DNA of 8,211 nt from JBFWWW01 sp050245975 (GTDB taxonomy: Bacteria > Pseudomonadota > Alphaproteobacteria > Rhizobiales > Hyphomicrobiaceae). The stretch spans positions 1 through 8,211 of the forward strand of contig JBFWWW010000183.1 in the NCBI GenBank assembly GCA_050245975.1, in the 5' to 3' direction. Below, piece after piece: positions 1 to 7,069 of this stretch (position 1 is its first letter; each line of letters opens with the position of its first letter). The translations under genes were made by a program, and so were the position numbers. The notes under the pieces were generated by a model, which saw only the letters and a program-made list of their open reading frames with translations, was not told the origin of the DNA and searched no databases.

Positions 1-8
1 GGAAAACG

Positions 9-977
9 CTACCCGAGCAATTCGTGGACGCTGAACAGGCGCTCCGCGTCCGTCCACACCCGGCCTGCCGTCCAGCCGGCCGACCCGGCCAGGTCGCGGA
101 ACTGCTCCAGCGAATACTTGTAGGAATTCTCGGTGTGGATCGTCTCGTCCGCCGCGAAGCGGAACGCGCGCCCGCACACGCTCGCGCTCTGGTCCCGCGT
201 GCTGACGAGATGCATCTCGATGCGCCCGTCGCGCCGGTTGTAGAGCGCGCGGTGCCGGAAGGCATCGAGGTCGAACGTGCCGCCCAGCTCGCGATTGATG
301 CGCGCCAGCAGGTTGAGGTTGAACGCTGCCGTCACGCCCGCCGCATCGTCGTAGGCCCGCACCAGCACGCCCCCGTCCTTCCTGAGATCGACGCCGATGA
401 TGAGCCGGCTGCCGCGGCCGAGACTTGAGCGCACGACGCTCAACAGCCGCACGGCCTCGACCGGCGTGAGGTTGCCGATCGTCGAGCCGGGGAAGAACCC
501 GGTCTTCGCGCGCCCGGCGAGAGCCGCCGGAAACTGCACCGGATGCCAGAAGTCGCCGACGATGGGGTGCACGTCGAGCGCGGGAAAGCGGCTCGCAAGC
601 CGGCGCTTGGCGCCGTCGAGCGCGCTCGGCGACACGTCGAGCGGGACGTAGGCGGCAAGCCCCGGCAATTCCCTGAGCAGGATCTCCGTCTTCACGCTCG
701 ACCCCGAGCCGAGCTCGACCAGCACGCTGCCGTCCGGCACGCCCGCCGCCATCTCAGCGGCATGGGCGGCGAGAATGCCGGCCTCCGTCCGCGTCGGATA
801 GTACTCCGGCAGCTCCGTGATCTGCTCGAACAGCTCGCTGCCCGCCGCGTCGTAGAAATAGCGGCACGGCAGCGTCTTCTGCGGCCGCGCGAGGCCCTGG
901 CACACGGCCATGGCGAACGCGCTCTGCTCCGGCCCGGCCGCGCGCTCGGCCTGCTCGATCTTGCGGATGCGGGACAT
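9..977 (-). CDS. egtD: L-histidine N-alpha-methyltransferase EgtD
   Basis: This 322-residue protein would transfer three methyl groups from S-adenosylmethionine to the amino group of histidine, giving hercynine, the first step of ergothioneine synthesis in the cytosol. Visible family motifs are YFYD (40-43), ELPEYYPTRTE (55-65), the SAM-binding VELGSGSSVKT (87-97), GSTIGN (164-169, with the Asn that contacts the histidine amino group in mycobacterial EgtD), AYDDAAGVTAAFN (208-220), IEMHLVS (253-259) and HTENSYKYS (281-289). The last holds the Glu and Ser (E283, S285) that match the imidazole-binding pair of the Mycobacterium smegmatis enzyme. Length is normal for the family (about 320). The ATG at 977 follows the egtB stop with no gap (TGAATG), so translation is probably coupled. 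The stop is TAG at 11-9, so the gene is complete. Family assignment is secure; activity is inferred. Confidence 0.96.
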   Translation of the reverse strand: MSRIRKIEQAERAAGPEQSAFAMAVCQGLARPQKTLPCRYFYDAAGSELFEQITELPEYYPTRTEAGILAAHAAEMAAGVPDGSVLVELGSGSSVKTEILLRELPGLAAYVPLDVSPSALDGAKRRLASRFPALDVHPIVGDFWHPVQFPAALAGRAKTGFFPGSTIGNLTPVEAVRLLSVVRSSLGRGSRLIIGVDLRKDGGVLVRAYDDAAGVTAAFNLNLLARINRELGGTFDLDAFRHRALYNRRDGRIEMHLVSTRDQSASVCGRAFRFAADETIHTENSYKYSLEQFRDLAGSAGWTAGRVWTDAERLFSVHELLG

Positions 978-2282
978 TCAGGCGATCTCCGATGCGAGCC
1001 GCAGTCCCATGAACTGCCAGCGCTGATGGGGATAGAAGAAGTTGCGGTAGATCCGGCGCGAGTGTCCGCGCGGGGTGGCGCACGAGCTGCCGCGCAGCAC
1101 CTGCTGGCTCACCATGAACTTGCCGTTGTACTCGCCGAGCGCGCCGGCCGGCGGCCGGTAGCCCGGATAGGGCAGATAGGCGCTCTGCGTCCACTCCCAC
1201 ACGTCGCCGAACATCTGGCGCAGGCCGTCGCCGCGCGGCGCCGGCAGCGGCCGCAGCGCGCTCGTGTCGAGCGTGTTGCCGGAGACGGGCACCGTGTGCG
1301 CCGCCGTCTCCCATTCGAACTCGGTCGGCAGCCGCTTGCCGGCCCAGCGCGCGAACGCGTCGGCCTCGTAGTAGCTGACGTGCGCGACCGGCGCCGCCGG
1401 CTCGACCGGCAGCAGGCCTTCGAGCGACATGGCGAGCCACTGTCCGTCCCGCTGTTCCCAGTAGAGCGGCGCCTCCCAGCCCAGCCGGTTGACCGTCGCC
1501 CACCCGTCCGCCAGCCAGTGCGCGGCGGTCGAATAGCCGCCGTCGGCCATGAAGGCCAGCCATTCGGCATTGGTCACCAGCCGGTCGGCGAGGCCGAACG
1601 GCTGCAGCAGCGCCTTGTGGCGCGGGCTCTCGTTGTCCCAGGAGAAGCCGTCGCCGCCGTATCCGACATCGACGATGCCGCCGGGGAATTCGATGTAGCG
1701 CGTCCCGGACTCCGCCGGCTGCTCGCTGCGCGGCCGGCGCGCGCGATAGGCCGGCCGCAGCGGGCTCGCGGCGAACAGCGACAGGATGTCGGTCAGCAAC
1801 AGCTCCTGGTGCTGCTGCTCGTGGTTGATGCCGGTCTCGATCAGCCCTGCGATGACGGGATCGTCGGCGATGCCGCGCGCGAACAGCGTGCCCAGCGCCG
1901 CGTCAACATGCGCGCGATAGTCGAGCACGCGCTCCGACGACGGCCGCGTCAGCAGGCCGCGATAGGGGCGCGGCTGCCGCGGCCCCTGGCTCTCGTAGTA
2001 GGAGTTGAAGCAGTAGTTGAAGTCCTCGTCGAAGACGCGATAGCCCGGCAGGTGCCGCGCCAGGATGAACGTCTCGAAGAACCAGGTGACGTGCGCGAGA
2101 TGCCACTTGGTGGGGCTGGCATCCTCCATGGGTTGCACGACCATGTCTTCCGGGCTGAGCGGCCGCGCGAGATCGAGCGACACGTTGCGGGTCTCGAACA
2201 GCCGCGCGTCCTGGCCCTCGGGCCTGCCGTGCGCCGCGCTCGGTGTCCGCGTGCGGGTCTCGGATTGAAGTGGCTGCGCCAT
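978..2282 (-). CDS. egtB: Ergothioneine sulfoxide synthase EgtB
   Basis: This 434-residue non-haem iron enzyme would join hercynine to cysteine or gamma-glutamylcysteine with O2, making the C-S bond and sulfoxide of the ergothioneine precursor. The N-terminal DinB-like half shows KWHLAHVTWFFE (59-70) and HEQQHQE (154-160), whose histidines form the expected three-His iron site (H61 or H64, H154, H158). The C-terminal FGE/sulfatase-modifying-like half shows HVSYYEADAFARWAGKRLP (301-319), EFEWE (321-325), GDVWEWT (359-365), YLPYPGY (369-375), LGEYNGKFM (382-390), VLRGSS (395-400) and RNFFYPHQRWQFMGLRLA (413-430). The ATG at 2282 has GAGGAG a few bases upstream. An earlier ATG at 2295 is in another frame. 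It leads an egtB-egtD pair. No egtA, egtC or egtE homologue lies in the window, so the thiol donor and the final C-S lyase cannot be assigned here. Confidence 0.95.
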   Translation of the reverse strand: MAQPLQSETRTRTPSAAHGRPEGQDARLFETRNVSLDLARPLSPEDMVVQPMEDASPTKWHLAHVTWFFETFILARHLPGYRVFDEDFNYCFNSYYESQGPRQPRPYRGLLTRPSSERVLDYRAHVDAALGTLFARGIADDPVIAGLIETGINHEQQHQELLLTDILSLFAASPLRPAYRARRPRSEQPAESGTRYIEFPGGIVDVGYGGDGFSWDNESPRHKALLQPFGLADRLVTNAEWLAFMADGGYSTAAHWLADGWATVNRLGWEAPLYWEQRDGQWLAMSLEGLLPVEPAAPVAHVSYYEADAFARWAGKRLPTEFEWETAAHTVPVSGNTLDTSALRPLPAPRGDGLRQMFGDVWEWTQSAYLPYPGYRPPAGALGEYNGKFMVSQQVLRGSSCATPRGHSRRIYRNFFYPHQRWQFMGLRLASEIA

Positions 2283-2487
2283 GGGCTCCTCGCATGTTCG
2301 ATGACTGTCGCGCTGCGGTCGCGGTCTCGTTGGGAGCGCGACTTACGGGACGACTGTGCCAGTTCCTGTCAGGATCGGTGTCTCTGCTGATGGGAAAGGA
2401 AGGGGAATAACGGCCGTCGGACGGCAGCGTTCCGTCGCGTTGAAGGAAGAAATGAAATCCGCTCGAAGGTTAGAGCGTCATTTGGCC
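2283..2487 (-). other. egtBD leader region, no gene
   Basis: About 205 bases separate the egtB start from the terminator of the next operon. The egtBD promoter must lie here or just upstream, but I found no convincing pair of -35 and -10 boxes. The only structure I can point to is a short perfect palindrome, GCCGTC-G-GACGGC, at 2413-2425. Its single-base centre makes it a poor RNA hairpin; it could be a protein site or chance in GC-rich DNA. Short open frames here on the plus strand lack family resemblance and start signals. Confidence 0.5.
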
Positions 2488-2524
2488 AAAATGCGGCGCC
2501 CGCCGCAATCGACGCGACGGGCGC
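2488..2524 (-). terminator. Candidate intrinsic terminator of the CoA-enzyme operon
   Basis: Read on the minus strand, GCGCCCGTCGC (2524-2514) can pair over 11 positions with GCGGCGGGCGC (2506-2496), with one G-U pair and a seven-base loop. It is followed, after CGCA, by a run of four T (2491-2488). It sits 67 bases beyond the stop of the reductase gene, where the operon should end, and before egtB. The T run is short, so termination may be partial; the stem itself is strong. Confidence 0.6.
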
Positions 2525-2540
2525 GAGTTCTCGATGATGT

Positions 2541-2597
2541 GAACAGGCCGATGTGATGATCAGGCGCTGTGTCGAACAGCCGATGTGGTGATCAGGC
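2541..2597. repeat. Short direct repeat spanning the reductase stop codon
   Basis: A 25-base unit at 2541-2565 (GAACAGGCCGATGTGATGAT followed by CAGGC) recurs at 2574-2597 with one base missing and one A-to-G change. Eight bases separate the copies, giving a period near 33. The right copy contains the stop codon (TGA, 2594-2592) and last codon of the reductase gene; the left copy repeats the same TGATCA-containing block in the 3' untranslated stretch. It looks like a local tandem duplication of the gene's end. No function is evident. Confidence 0.6.
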
Positions 2598-3602
2598 CGG
2601 AGCCTTCTCTCCCACCTCCACCACGACGCGTCCGATGGTGGTCACCTTGAAGAAGCGGTCCATCGCCGTGTCGAGCGCCTCGAAGGCGATCGGCCGCGCG
2701 ATCTTGTCGAGATGCGCCGGCTTGAGGTCGCTGCCGAGCCGCTCCCAGAGGCGGCGCCGCTCGGGCATCGCCAGCTGGCGCGAGACGTTGATGCCCATGA
2801 TGTCGATCGAGCGCAGGATGAGCGGCAGCACCGTCGTCTGCAGCTCGAAGCCTACCGCCATGCCCGCCACCGCCACCTTGCCGAACGGCTTCAGCCGCGC
2901 CGCGATGCGGTCGAGATAGGCGCCGCCCACGTTGTCGAGCGCGCCGGCCCACAGCATCTTCGGCACCAGCGGCGAGGTGTCGGCGAGCAGGTCCTTGCTC
3001 GACATGATCGTCTTGGCGCCGATCGCGCGCAGGAAATCGTTCTGGTCGCTCTTGCCGGTGATGGCCGTGACGTCGTAGCCGCGCCTGGCGAACATATCGA
3101 CGGCGAGGCTCCCCACCCCGCCCGTCGAGCCCGACACGCCGACGCCGCCCTGCTCCGGCTTGAGCCCCGCCTTTTCCAGCCGGTCGACCGCAAGCGCCGC
3201 CGTCAGCCCCGAGGTGCCGAGCGCCATGGCCTCGTAGAGCGACAGCCCCTGCGGCAGCGGCACGATCCAGTCGGCCGGCACGCGCGCATAGTCGGCATAG
3301 CCGCCGTCCTGGTCGACGCCGAGCTTGTAGTTCGTCACCACCACCTTGTCGCCGGCCTTGAAGCGCGCGTCGCTCGAGGACACCACCTCGCCGGAGAGAT
3401 CGACGCCGGTGACGCAGGGACGCTCCGTGCGCACGTTCTTGCCGACGCCGCGCGCCGCCATCGCGTCCTTGTACGTCACCGCCGAGTATGCGGTCTTGAT
3501 CACGACCGGGCCCGGATCGAGATCGTCGAGCGACAGCTCCTCGAACCGGCAGACGGGCTTGCCGTCCACGGTGTGAACGCGATAGGCGCGAAATTTCTGC
3601 AT
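2592..3602 (-). CDS. YhdH/AcuI-family NADPH-dependent enoyl-CoA reductase (MDR superfamily)
   Basis: This 336-residue zinc-free medium-chain dehydrogenase/reductase belongs with the YhdH/YhfP quinone-oxidoreductase-like group, whose characterised member AcuI reduces acrylyl-CoA to propionyl-CoA with NADPH. Supporting motifs are YSAVTYKDAMA (39-49; the family usually has N where this has T43), GVDLSGEV (66-73), ALGTSGLTAA (127-136), the nucleotide-binding GVSGSTGGVGS (155-165), and TGKSDQNDFLRAIGA (182-196), where the NADPH phosphate is normally held. The ATG at 3602 has AAAGGG six bases upstream. It is the last gene of the presumed four-gene operon, 46 bases after the CoA-transferase stop. 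Together with a CoA-transferase and acyl-CoA dehydrogenase, a 2-enoyl-CoA substrate is more likely than a quinone. True AcuI function on acrylyl-CoA is unproven, and no dimethylsulfoniopropionate genes are visible. Confidence 0.85.
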   Translation of the reverse strand: MQKFRAYRVHTVDGKPVCRFEELSLDDLDPGPVVIKTAYSAVTYKDAMAARGVGKNVRTERPCVTGVDLSGEVVSSSDARFKAGDKVVVTNYKLGVDQDGGYADYARVPADWIVPLPQGLSLYEAMALGTSGLTAALAVDRLEKAGLKPEQGGVGVSGSTGGVGSLAVDMFARRGYDVTAITGKSDQNDFLRAIGAKTIMSSKDLLADTSPLVPKMLWAGALDNVGGAYLDRIAARLKPFGKVAVAGMAVGFELQTTVLPLILRSIDIMGINVSRQLAMPERRRLWERLGSDLKPAHLDKIARPIAFEALDTAMDRFFKVTTIGRVVVEVGEKAPA

Positions 3603-3620
3603 GATCTGCCCTTTCGAATA

Positions 3621-3638
3621 CCGGCGACAGCGCGCCGG
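3621..3638 (-). other. Intercistronic hairpin between CoA-transferase and reductase genes
   Basis: In the 46-base gap, the minus-strand transcript can form CCGGCG-CGCUGU-CGCCGG, a perfect six-pair stem with a six-base loop, located just before the ribosome-binding site of the reductase gene. No T run follows it, so it is not a terminator. It may influence mRNA stability or be incidental in GC-rich DNA. Confidence 0.3.
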
Positions 3639-3648
3639 GCTTTGGCGG

Positions 3649-4908
3649 CTAGGCCCGCCGTGAACGCTTCGTCGTCGATGCGGTGTGGTCGCAGCCGATC
3701 ACGCCGTCGCGCGCCAGCGCATCGATCTCCTGCTGCGGCATGTGCAGCAGCTCCTCGAGCACCTGCCGCGTGTCCTGGCCGTTGCGGTGGCCGGACCAGC
3801 GGATCTTTCCGGGTGTCGCCGACAGCTTCGGCATCACGCCCGCGAGCGTGACCGAGCCGACGTCGTCGTCGGGCACCTCCACCAGCATGTTGCGCGCGCG
3901 GTAGTGCTCGTGCTCGAAGATGTCCGCCATCGTGAAGATGCGGCTTGCCGGCACGCTCTCCGCCTCGAGCCGCCGCTCGATCTCGTCGAGGTCGAGCGAG
4001 GCGGTCCATTTGCCGACGATGTCGTCGATGAGATCGACGTTCCTTGCTCGCGCGCCCTGCTCGGCAAAGCGCGGATCGGTGCCGAGCTCCGGCTTGCCCA
4101 TGGCGACCGCCAGCCGGCGATAGACCTGGTCGGCGAGCGCGGCGATGTGGATGTGCTTGCCGTCGCGCGTCGTATAGAGGCTGTTGGGCGCGCTGTTGGG
4201 CAGCCGCGAGCCCGCGCGCTTCGGCATCTTGCCGGTCTTGGCGTAGGCGGGGACTGAGGCTTCCATGAAGCTGAACGCGCCCTCGTAGAGCGCGGCATCG
4301 ACGCACTGGCCCACCCCCGTCTTCTGCCGCGCCATGATCGCCATGACGGTGCCGAAGGCGGCATAGGTCGCCGTGATGTAGTCGGTCAGCGGCAGGCCGA
4401 CGCGCGAGGGCGCGCGGTCCGGCTCGCCGATCATCTCGCGCAGCCCGCTCATCGCCTCGCCGATCACGCCGTAGCCCGGCCGCTGCGACATCGGGCCCGT
4501 CTGCCCGAAGCCGCTGATGCGCGTCATCACGAGATCGGGCTTCACCTTGGCGAGGTCGGCGTAGCCGAGCCCCCATTTCTCCAGCATGCCGGGACGGAAG
4601 TTCTCCACCACCACGTCGAAGTGCGGCACCAGGCGGCGCACCAGCGCCTGCCCCTCCGGCTTGCGCAGATCGACGGCGACGATGCGCTTGTTGCGCAGGA
4701 TCGTCGCCGCGTAGAGCGACTTGCCGTCCACCGTCTCGCCCAGCGCGCGCACCGGATCGCCGCCGACGTCCTCGACCTTGACCACGTCGGCGCCGAAGTC
4801 GGCCAGCAGCCGCGCGCAGAACGGGCCGGCCACCGTCGATCCGAGATCGAGCACGCGGATGCCCGCCAATGGTCCGATGTCCTTGATGGCGTCAGATGCG
4901 CTGGTCAC
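3649..4908 (-). CDS. Class III (CaiB/BaiF, formyl-CoA transferase family) CoA-transferase
   Basis: Proteins of this family move CoA between carboxylic acids through an aspartyl-CoA anhydride, usually to activate an organic acid for catabolism. From an upstream TTG at 4917 the frame would give 422 residues. I prefer the GTG at 4908 (419 residues) because the best Shine-Dalgarno, GGGAG, is 10 bases before it but only one base before the TTG. Numbered from the TTG, family signatures are GIRVLDLGSTVAGPFCARLL (19-38), ADVVKVED (43-50), VVVENFRPGMLEKWGLGY (102-119), ISGFGQTGP (134-142) and PLTDYITATYAAFG (176-189), with D179 as the likely catalytic aspartate. The acid substrate cannot be read from sequence; relatives use oxalate, mesaconate, itaconate, benzylsuccinate or carnitine. 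The gene follows the dehydrogenase by 24 bases, which supports co-transcription and a shared pathway. Confidence 0.92.
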   Translation of the reverse strand: MTSASDAIKDIGPLAGIRVLDLGSTVAGPFCARLLADFGADVVKVEDVGGDPVRALGETVDGKSLYAATILRNKRIVAVDLRKPEGQALVRRLVPHFDVVVENFRPGMLEKWGLGYADLAKVKPDLVMTRISGFGQTGPMSQRPGYGVIGEAMSGLREMIGEPDRAPSRVGLPLTDYITATYAAFGTVMAIMARQKTGVGQCVDAALYEGAFSFMEASVPAYAKTGKMPKRAGSRLPNSAPNSLYTTRDGKHIHIAALADQVYRRLAVAMGKPELGTDPRFAEQGARARNVDLIDDIVGKWTASLDLDEIERRLEAESVPASRIFTMADIFEHEHYRARNMLVEVPDDDVGSVTLAGVMPKLSATPGKIRWSGHRNGQDTRQVLEELLHMPQQEIDALARDGVIGCDHTASTTKRSRRA

Positions 4909-4932
4909 GTGCTGCAAGCTCCCGGTCGCCTG

Positions 4933-6087
4933 TCAGCCGCGGAACGGGTCGAGGCCCGTCAGCTCGCGGCCGTGGATGAGGGTGAGGATTCCCGGCGTCC
5001 CGTCGGGAATGGAAATCATGCGCACGTCGCGCGCCATGCGCTCCAGCCCCAGCTCCTCGCTGAGGCCCATGGCGCCGTGCACGCGCATCGCCAGCGCGAT
5101 CGCCCGGTCGCACGCATCGACCGCGTAGCGCTTGGCCATCGCCGACAGGCCGTTGGCCCGCTCGCCGCGGTCGATCGCGGCCAGCGCGTGGTAGCAGACG
5201 AGGCGGCTCGTCACGACCGCCGTGTGGATGTCCGCGAGGTCCTGCTGGATGAGCTGGAAGGCGCCGATGGCGCGGCCGAACTGCTTGCGCACCTTGGCGT
5301 AGTCGACCGCCAGGTCGAGCGCCTTCTGCGCCAGGTTGACGGCCATGAGCCCGACCAGCGGCCGGTTGGCGAGCCACGTCAGCGTGAGCAGCTTCGCCGT
5401 GTCGCCGGTGTCCGGGCACAGGTTCGCCACCGGCACGCGGCAGTCGTCGAACACCACCTCGCCGTGCGGCGACTGCTTGAGGCCCAGCAGGTGCACCTCG
5501 CGCGTCTCGAACTCCGACTCGGCCCGGTCCACCATGACGCGCACCAGGCTCGACGTGCCGTCCGCCTTCGCCATGCGGCACGTCACGTTCATCACGTCGC
5601 ACACCGTGGCGTTGGAGATCCACAGCTTGCGCCCGTTGATGACGAGCTGCTTTCCCTCCTGCGTCACGCGCGTCTTGACGCCGCGCGGATCGGAGCCGAC
5701 GTCGGGCTCCGTGCTGCCCGTGCACGCGATCCTGCGCCCCGCGACGAGATCGGGCACCCAGCGCTCGCGATGCTCGGGCGTGCCGCCGAGATGGATGCGC
5801 GTCGTCGTCGCCTCGTGCGGCTGCAGGATGAGCGCCACGCAGGGCGGGATCTGCTCCGCCATCAGGCCGTAGTCGAGAGCCCCGAGCCCGGCGCCGCCCT
5901 CCTCGGCCGGAATGCGCGCCGAGGTCAGCCCCAGCTCGGCCGCCTTCTGCATGATCTGCAGCACGGCCGCCTTCGGCAGCGGGCGGTTGGCGTCGTTGGC
6001 CTCCAGCACCGGCTGGATGTGCGCCTCCACCATCTTGCGCGCAGCATCCACCAGCATCTGCTGATCAAATGTCAGCGAAAAATCCAT
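4933..6087 (-). CDS. Acyl-CoA dehydrogenase family flavoprotein with Asp at the catalytic-base position
   Basis: This 384-residue protein has full acyl-CoA dehydrogenase length and would oxidise an acyl-CoA to a 2-enoyl-CoA using FAD, passing electrons to ETF. Seen motifs: ARIPAEEGGAGLGALDYGLM (57-76), the signature ACTGSTEPDVGSDPRG (121-136), KLWISNA (154-160), the FAD-contacting RKQFGRAIGAFQLIQQDLADI region (267-287) and RVHGAMGLSEELGLERMARD (335-354). Near the C terminus, where most relatives have YEGT with the proton-abstracting Glu, this protein has IPDGT, putting Asp (D362) at that site. The alternative helix position used by isovaleryl-CoA dehydrogenase appears to be Asn (N241). The enzyme may therefore act on an unusual acyl group or be slow. 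The ATG at 6087 has only a weak AGGA about 10 bases upstream. It is the first enzyme gene after the regulator. Confidence 0.93.
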   Translation of the reverse strand: MDFSLTFDQQMLVDAARKMVEAHIQPVLEANDANRPLPKAAVLQIMQKAAELGLTSARIPAEEGGAGLGALDYGLMAEQIPPCVALILQPHEATTTRIHLGGTPEHRERWVPDLVAGRRIACTGSTEPDVGSDPRGVKTRVTQEGKQLVINGRKLWISNATVCDVMNVTCRMAKADGTSSLVRVMVDRAESEFETREVHLLGLKQSPHGEVVFDDCRVPVANLCPDTGDTAKLLTLTWLANRPLVGLMAVNLAQKALDLAVDYAKVRKQFGRAIGAFQLIQQDLADIHTAVVTSRLVCYHALAAIDRGERANGLSAMAKRYAVDACDRAIALAMRVHGAMGLSEELGLERMARDVRMISIPDGTPGILTLIHGRELTGLDPFRG

Positions 6088-6120
6088 TCTCTACGCGTCC
6101 TGCTGCGGTTTGATGGGCCT

Positions 6121-6145
6121 GCGCGCCGGCCGATGCGGGGCGCGC
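6121..6145 (-). other. Intercistronic hairpin between regulator and dehydrogenase genes
   Basis: The 67-base gap after the regulator's stop holds GCGCGCC (6121-6127) and GGCGCGC (6139-6145), a perfect seven-pair stem, with a further CCG/CGG pairing inside. No T run follows on the minus strand. It might set regulator and enzyme levels apart by pausing or mRNA processing, or be incidental. Confidence 0.3.
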
Positions 6146-6154
6146 GCGCGGATA

Positions 6155-6955
6155 TCAGGAGCCATGCCGCCTCAGCTTCGGCTCGCCGGCCCGGTATCCG
6201 AGCTGCTCGGAGATCGTGGCGGCGGCGGCGATCACCAGCGGCACGCTGCGGTCGACGAGCTTGCGGTCCATGCGGAACACCGGGATGGCGATGCCGCACG
6301 AGGCCACCACGTCGCCGTTGTGCTGCCGGATCGGCGCGGCGATGCCGCCCATCTCCGGATGGTTCTCGGCCTTGGTGATGGCGACGCCCTTCTTGGCCAC
6401 TTCCGACAGCAGCGTACGGATGCGCTGCGGGTCGGTGACCGTGTTGGGCGTATTGCGCTCCAGCGGACGGTCGAGCACGCGATCGACGACGTCGGGACGG
6501 AAGGCGATGATGGCGCGGCCGGTCGCCGTCGCCCACGACTTGTTGAGCTTGCCGAGCTGCGTCTGCACGCGGATCGAGCGCGGGCTCTCCACCTTGGCGA
6601 TGTAGATGACGTTGCCCGACGGATCGAGCACCGACAGATGCACGGTCTCGTCGGTCGCCGCCATCAGCTCCTCGAGCTGCGGCCGCGCGACCTTGACGAT
6701 GTCGAGGTCCGCCAGTGCCGCCATGCCGATGCGCCACATCTTGAGCGTCAGGCGATACTGCGAGGTCTGCGCGTCCTGCTCGACGAAGCCGACGCTCAGC
6801 AGCGTCGACAGCGCGCGGTGCACGCTGCTCTTCGGCCGGCCCGTCGCGTTCGCGAGGGCGGTGAGCGACATCGGGCCCGGCGTCTCGCCCAGCACTTCGA
6901 GCAATTCGAGCGTTCCGGCAACGGAGGCAATGAAACGATTGCGGTCTTGCGCCAT
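6155..6955 (-). CDS. IclR-family transcriptional regulator
   Basis: This 266-residue protein has the two IclR-family domains. An N-terminal winged helix-turn-helix (about 13-70) includes SLTALANATGRPKSSVHRAL (30-49) and the wing SQYRLT (65-70). The C-terminal GAF-like effector domain (about 80-255) shows VHLSVLDPSGNVIYIAKVES (105-124), ATATGRAIIAF (142-152) and the conserved ENHPEMGGIAAPI (197-209) with ASCGIAIP (218-225). Such proteins bind small, often aromatic or organic-acid, effectors and control neighbouring catabolic genes. I chose the ATG at 6955, with AGAG seven bases upstream, over an in-frame TTG at 6961 that would lie against that site. The gene begins the presumed operon with the three CoA enzymes and is divergent from the mutase gene. 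A palindrome ends 12 bases before its start codon, so autoregulation is likely. Effector unknown. Confidence 0.94.
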   Translation of the reverse strand: MAQDRNRFIASVAGTLELLEVLGETPGPMSLTALANATGRPKSSVHRALSTLLSVGFVEQDAQTSQYRLTLKMWRIGMAALADLDIVKVARPQLEELMAATDETVHLSVLDPSGNVIYIAKVESPRSIRVQTQLGKLNKSWATATGRAIIAFRPDVVDRVLDRPLERNTPNTVTDPQRIRTLLSEVAKKGVAITKAENHPEMGGIAAPIRQHNGDVVASCGIAIPVFRMDRKLVDRSVPLVIAAAATISEQLGYRAGEPKLRRHGS

Positions 6956-6967
6956 GGTCAATCTCTA

Positions 6968-6982
6968 TTCTGCAATGCGGAA
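6968..6982. promoter_or_regulatory. Putative IclR-type operator, site 1
   Basis: TTCTGCAATGCGGAA, an imperfect palindrome with one arm mismatch, lies between the candidate regulator promoter and its start codon. The base run after it (CGATAT) recurs, inverted, beside site 2, so sites 1 and 2 form the ends of a larger inverted repeat around that promoter. Binding here would block transcription of the regulator operon. Confidence 0.7.
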
Positions 6983-7003
6983 CGATATCCGAATTGCTTG
7001 AAT

Positions 7004-7032
7004 GTTATTTCTCTCATACCACGTAAAGTCAA
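7004..7032 (-). promoter_or_regulatory. Candidate promoter of the regulator-CoA enzyme operon
   Basis: On the minus strand TTGACT (7032-7027), a 17-base spacer and AATAAC (7009-7004) form a plausible sigma-70 type promoter, with a predicted start near 6998. It lies between operator sites 2 (upstream) and 1 (downstream). The -35 box is good; the -10 box is moderate. Confidence 0.45.
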
Positions 7033-7054
7033 TATGTATCGCGCCATATCGTTG

Positions 7055-7069
7055 TTCTACATTGCAGAA
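7055..7069. promoter_or_regulatory. Putative IclR-type operator, site 2
   Basis: TTCTACATTGCAGAA, identical to site 3 and one arm base short of a perfect palindrome. It lies 22 bases upstream of the -35 box of the candidate regulator promoter. Read on the minus strand, its outward flank AACGATAT matches the flank of site 1. Confidence 0.7.

Noticed and set aside
543..2390. Long plus-strand open frame of about 615 codons opposite egtD and egtB
   Set aside because: It is antisense to two confidently identified genes, is extremely rich in Arg, Ala and His, and shows no family motif. This is the usual mirror frame of GC-rich coding DNA.
3594..3608. TTCTGCATGATCTG, resembling half an operator, at the reductase start and again near 5944
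   Set aside because: Only one arm matches, the second arm is missing in both places, and both occurrences are explained by similar I-M-Q-K type codons in coding sequence.
2712..3851. Plus-strand open frame of about 379 codons opposite the reductase gene
   Set aside because: Antisense shadow of a recognised gene, with no start signal or motif.
4621..6378. Plus-strand open frame of about 585 codons opposite the dehydrogenase and CoA-transferase genes
   Set aside because: Same low-complexity Arg/His/Ala composition, no domain resemblance, and it covers conserved catalytic motifs of real genes on the other strand.
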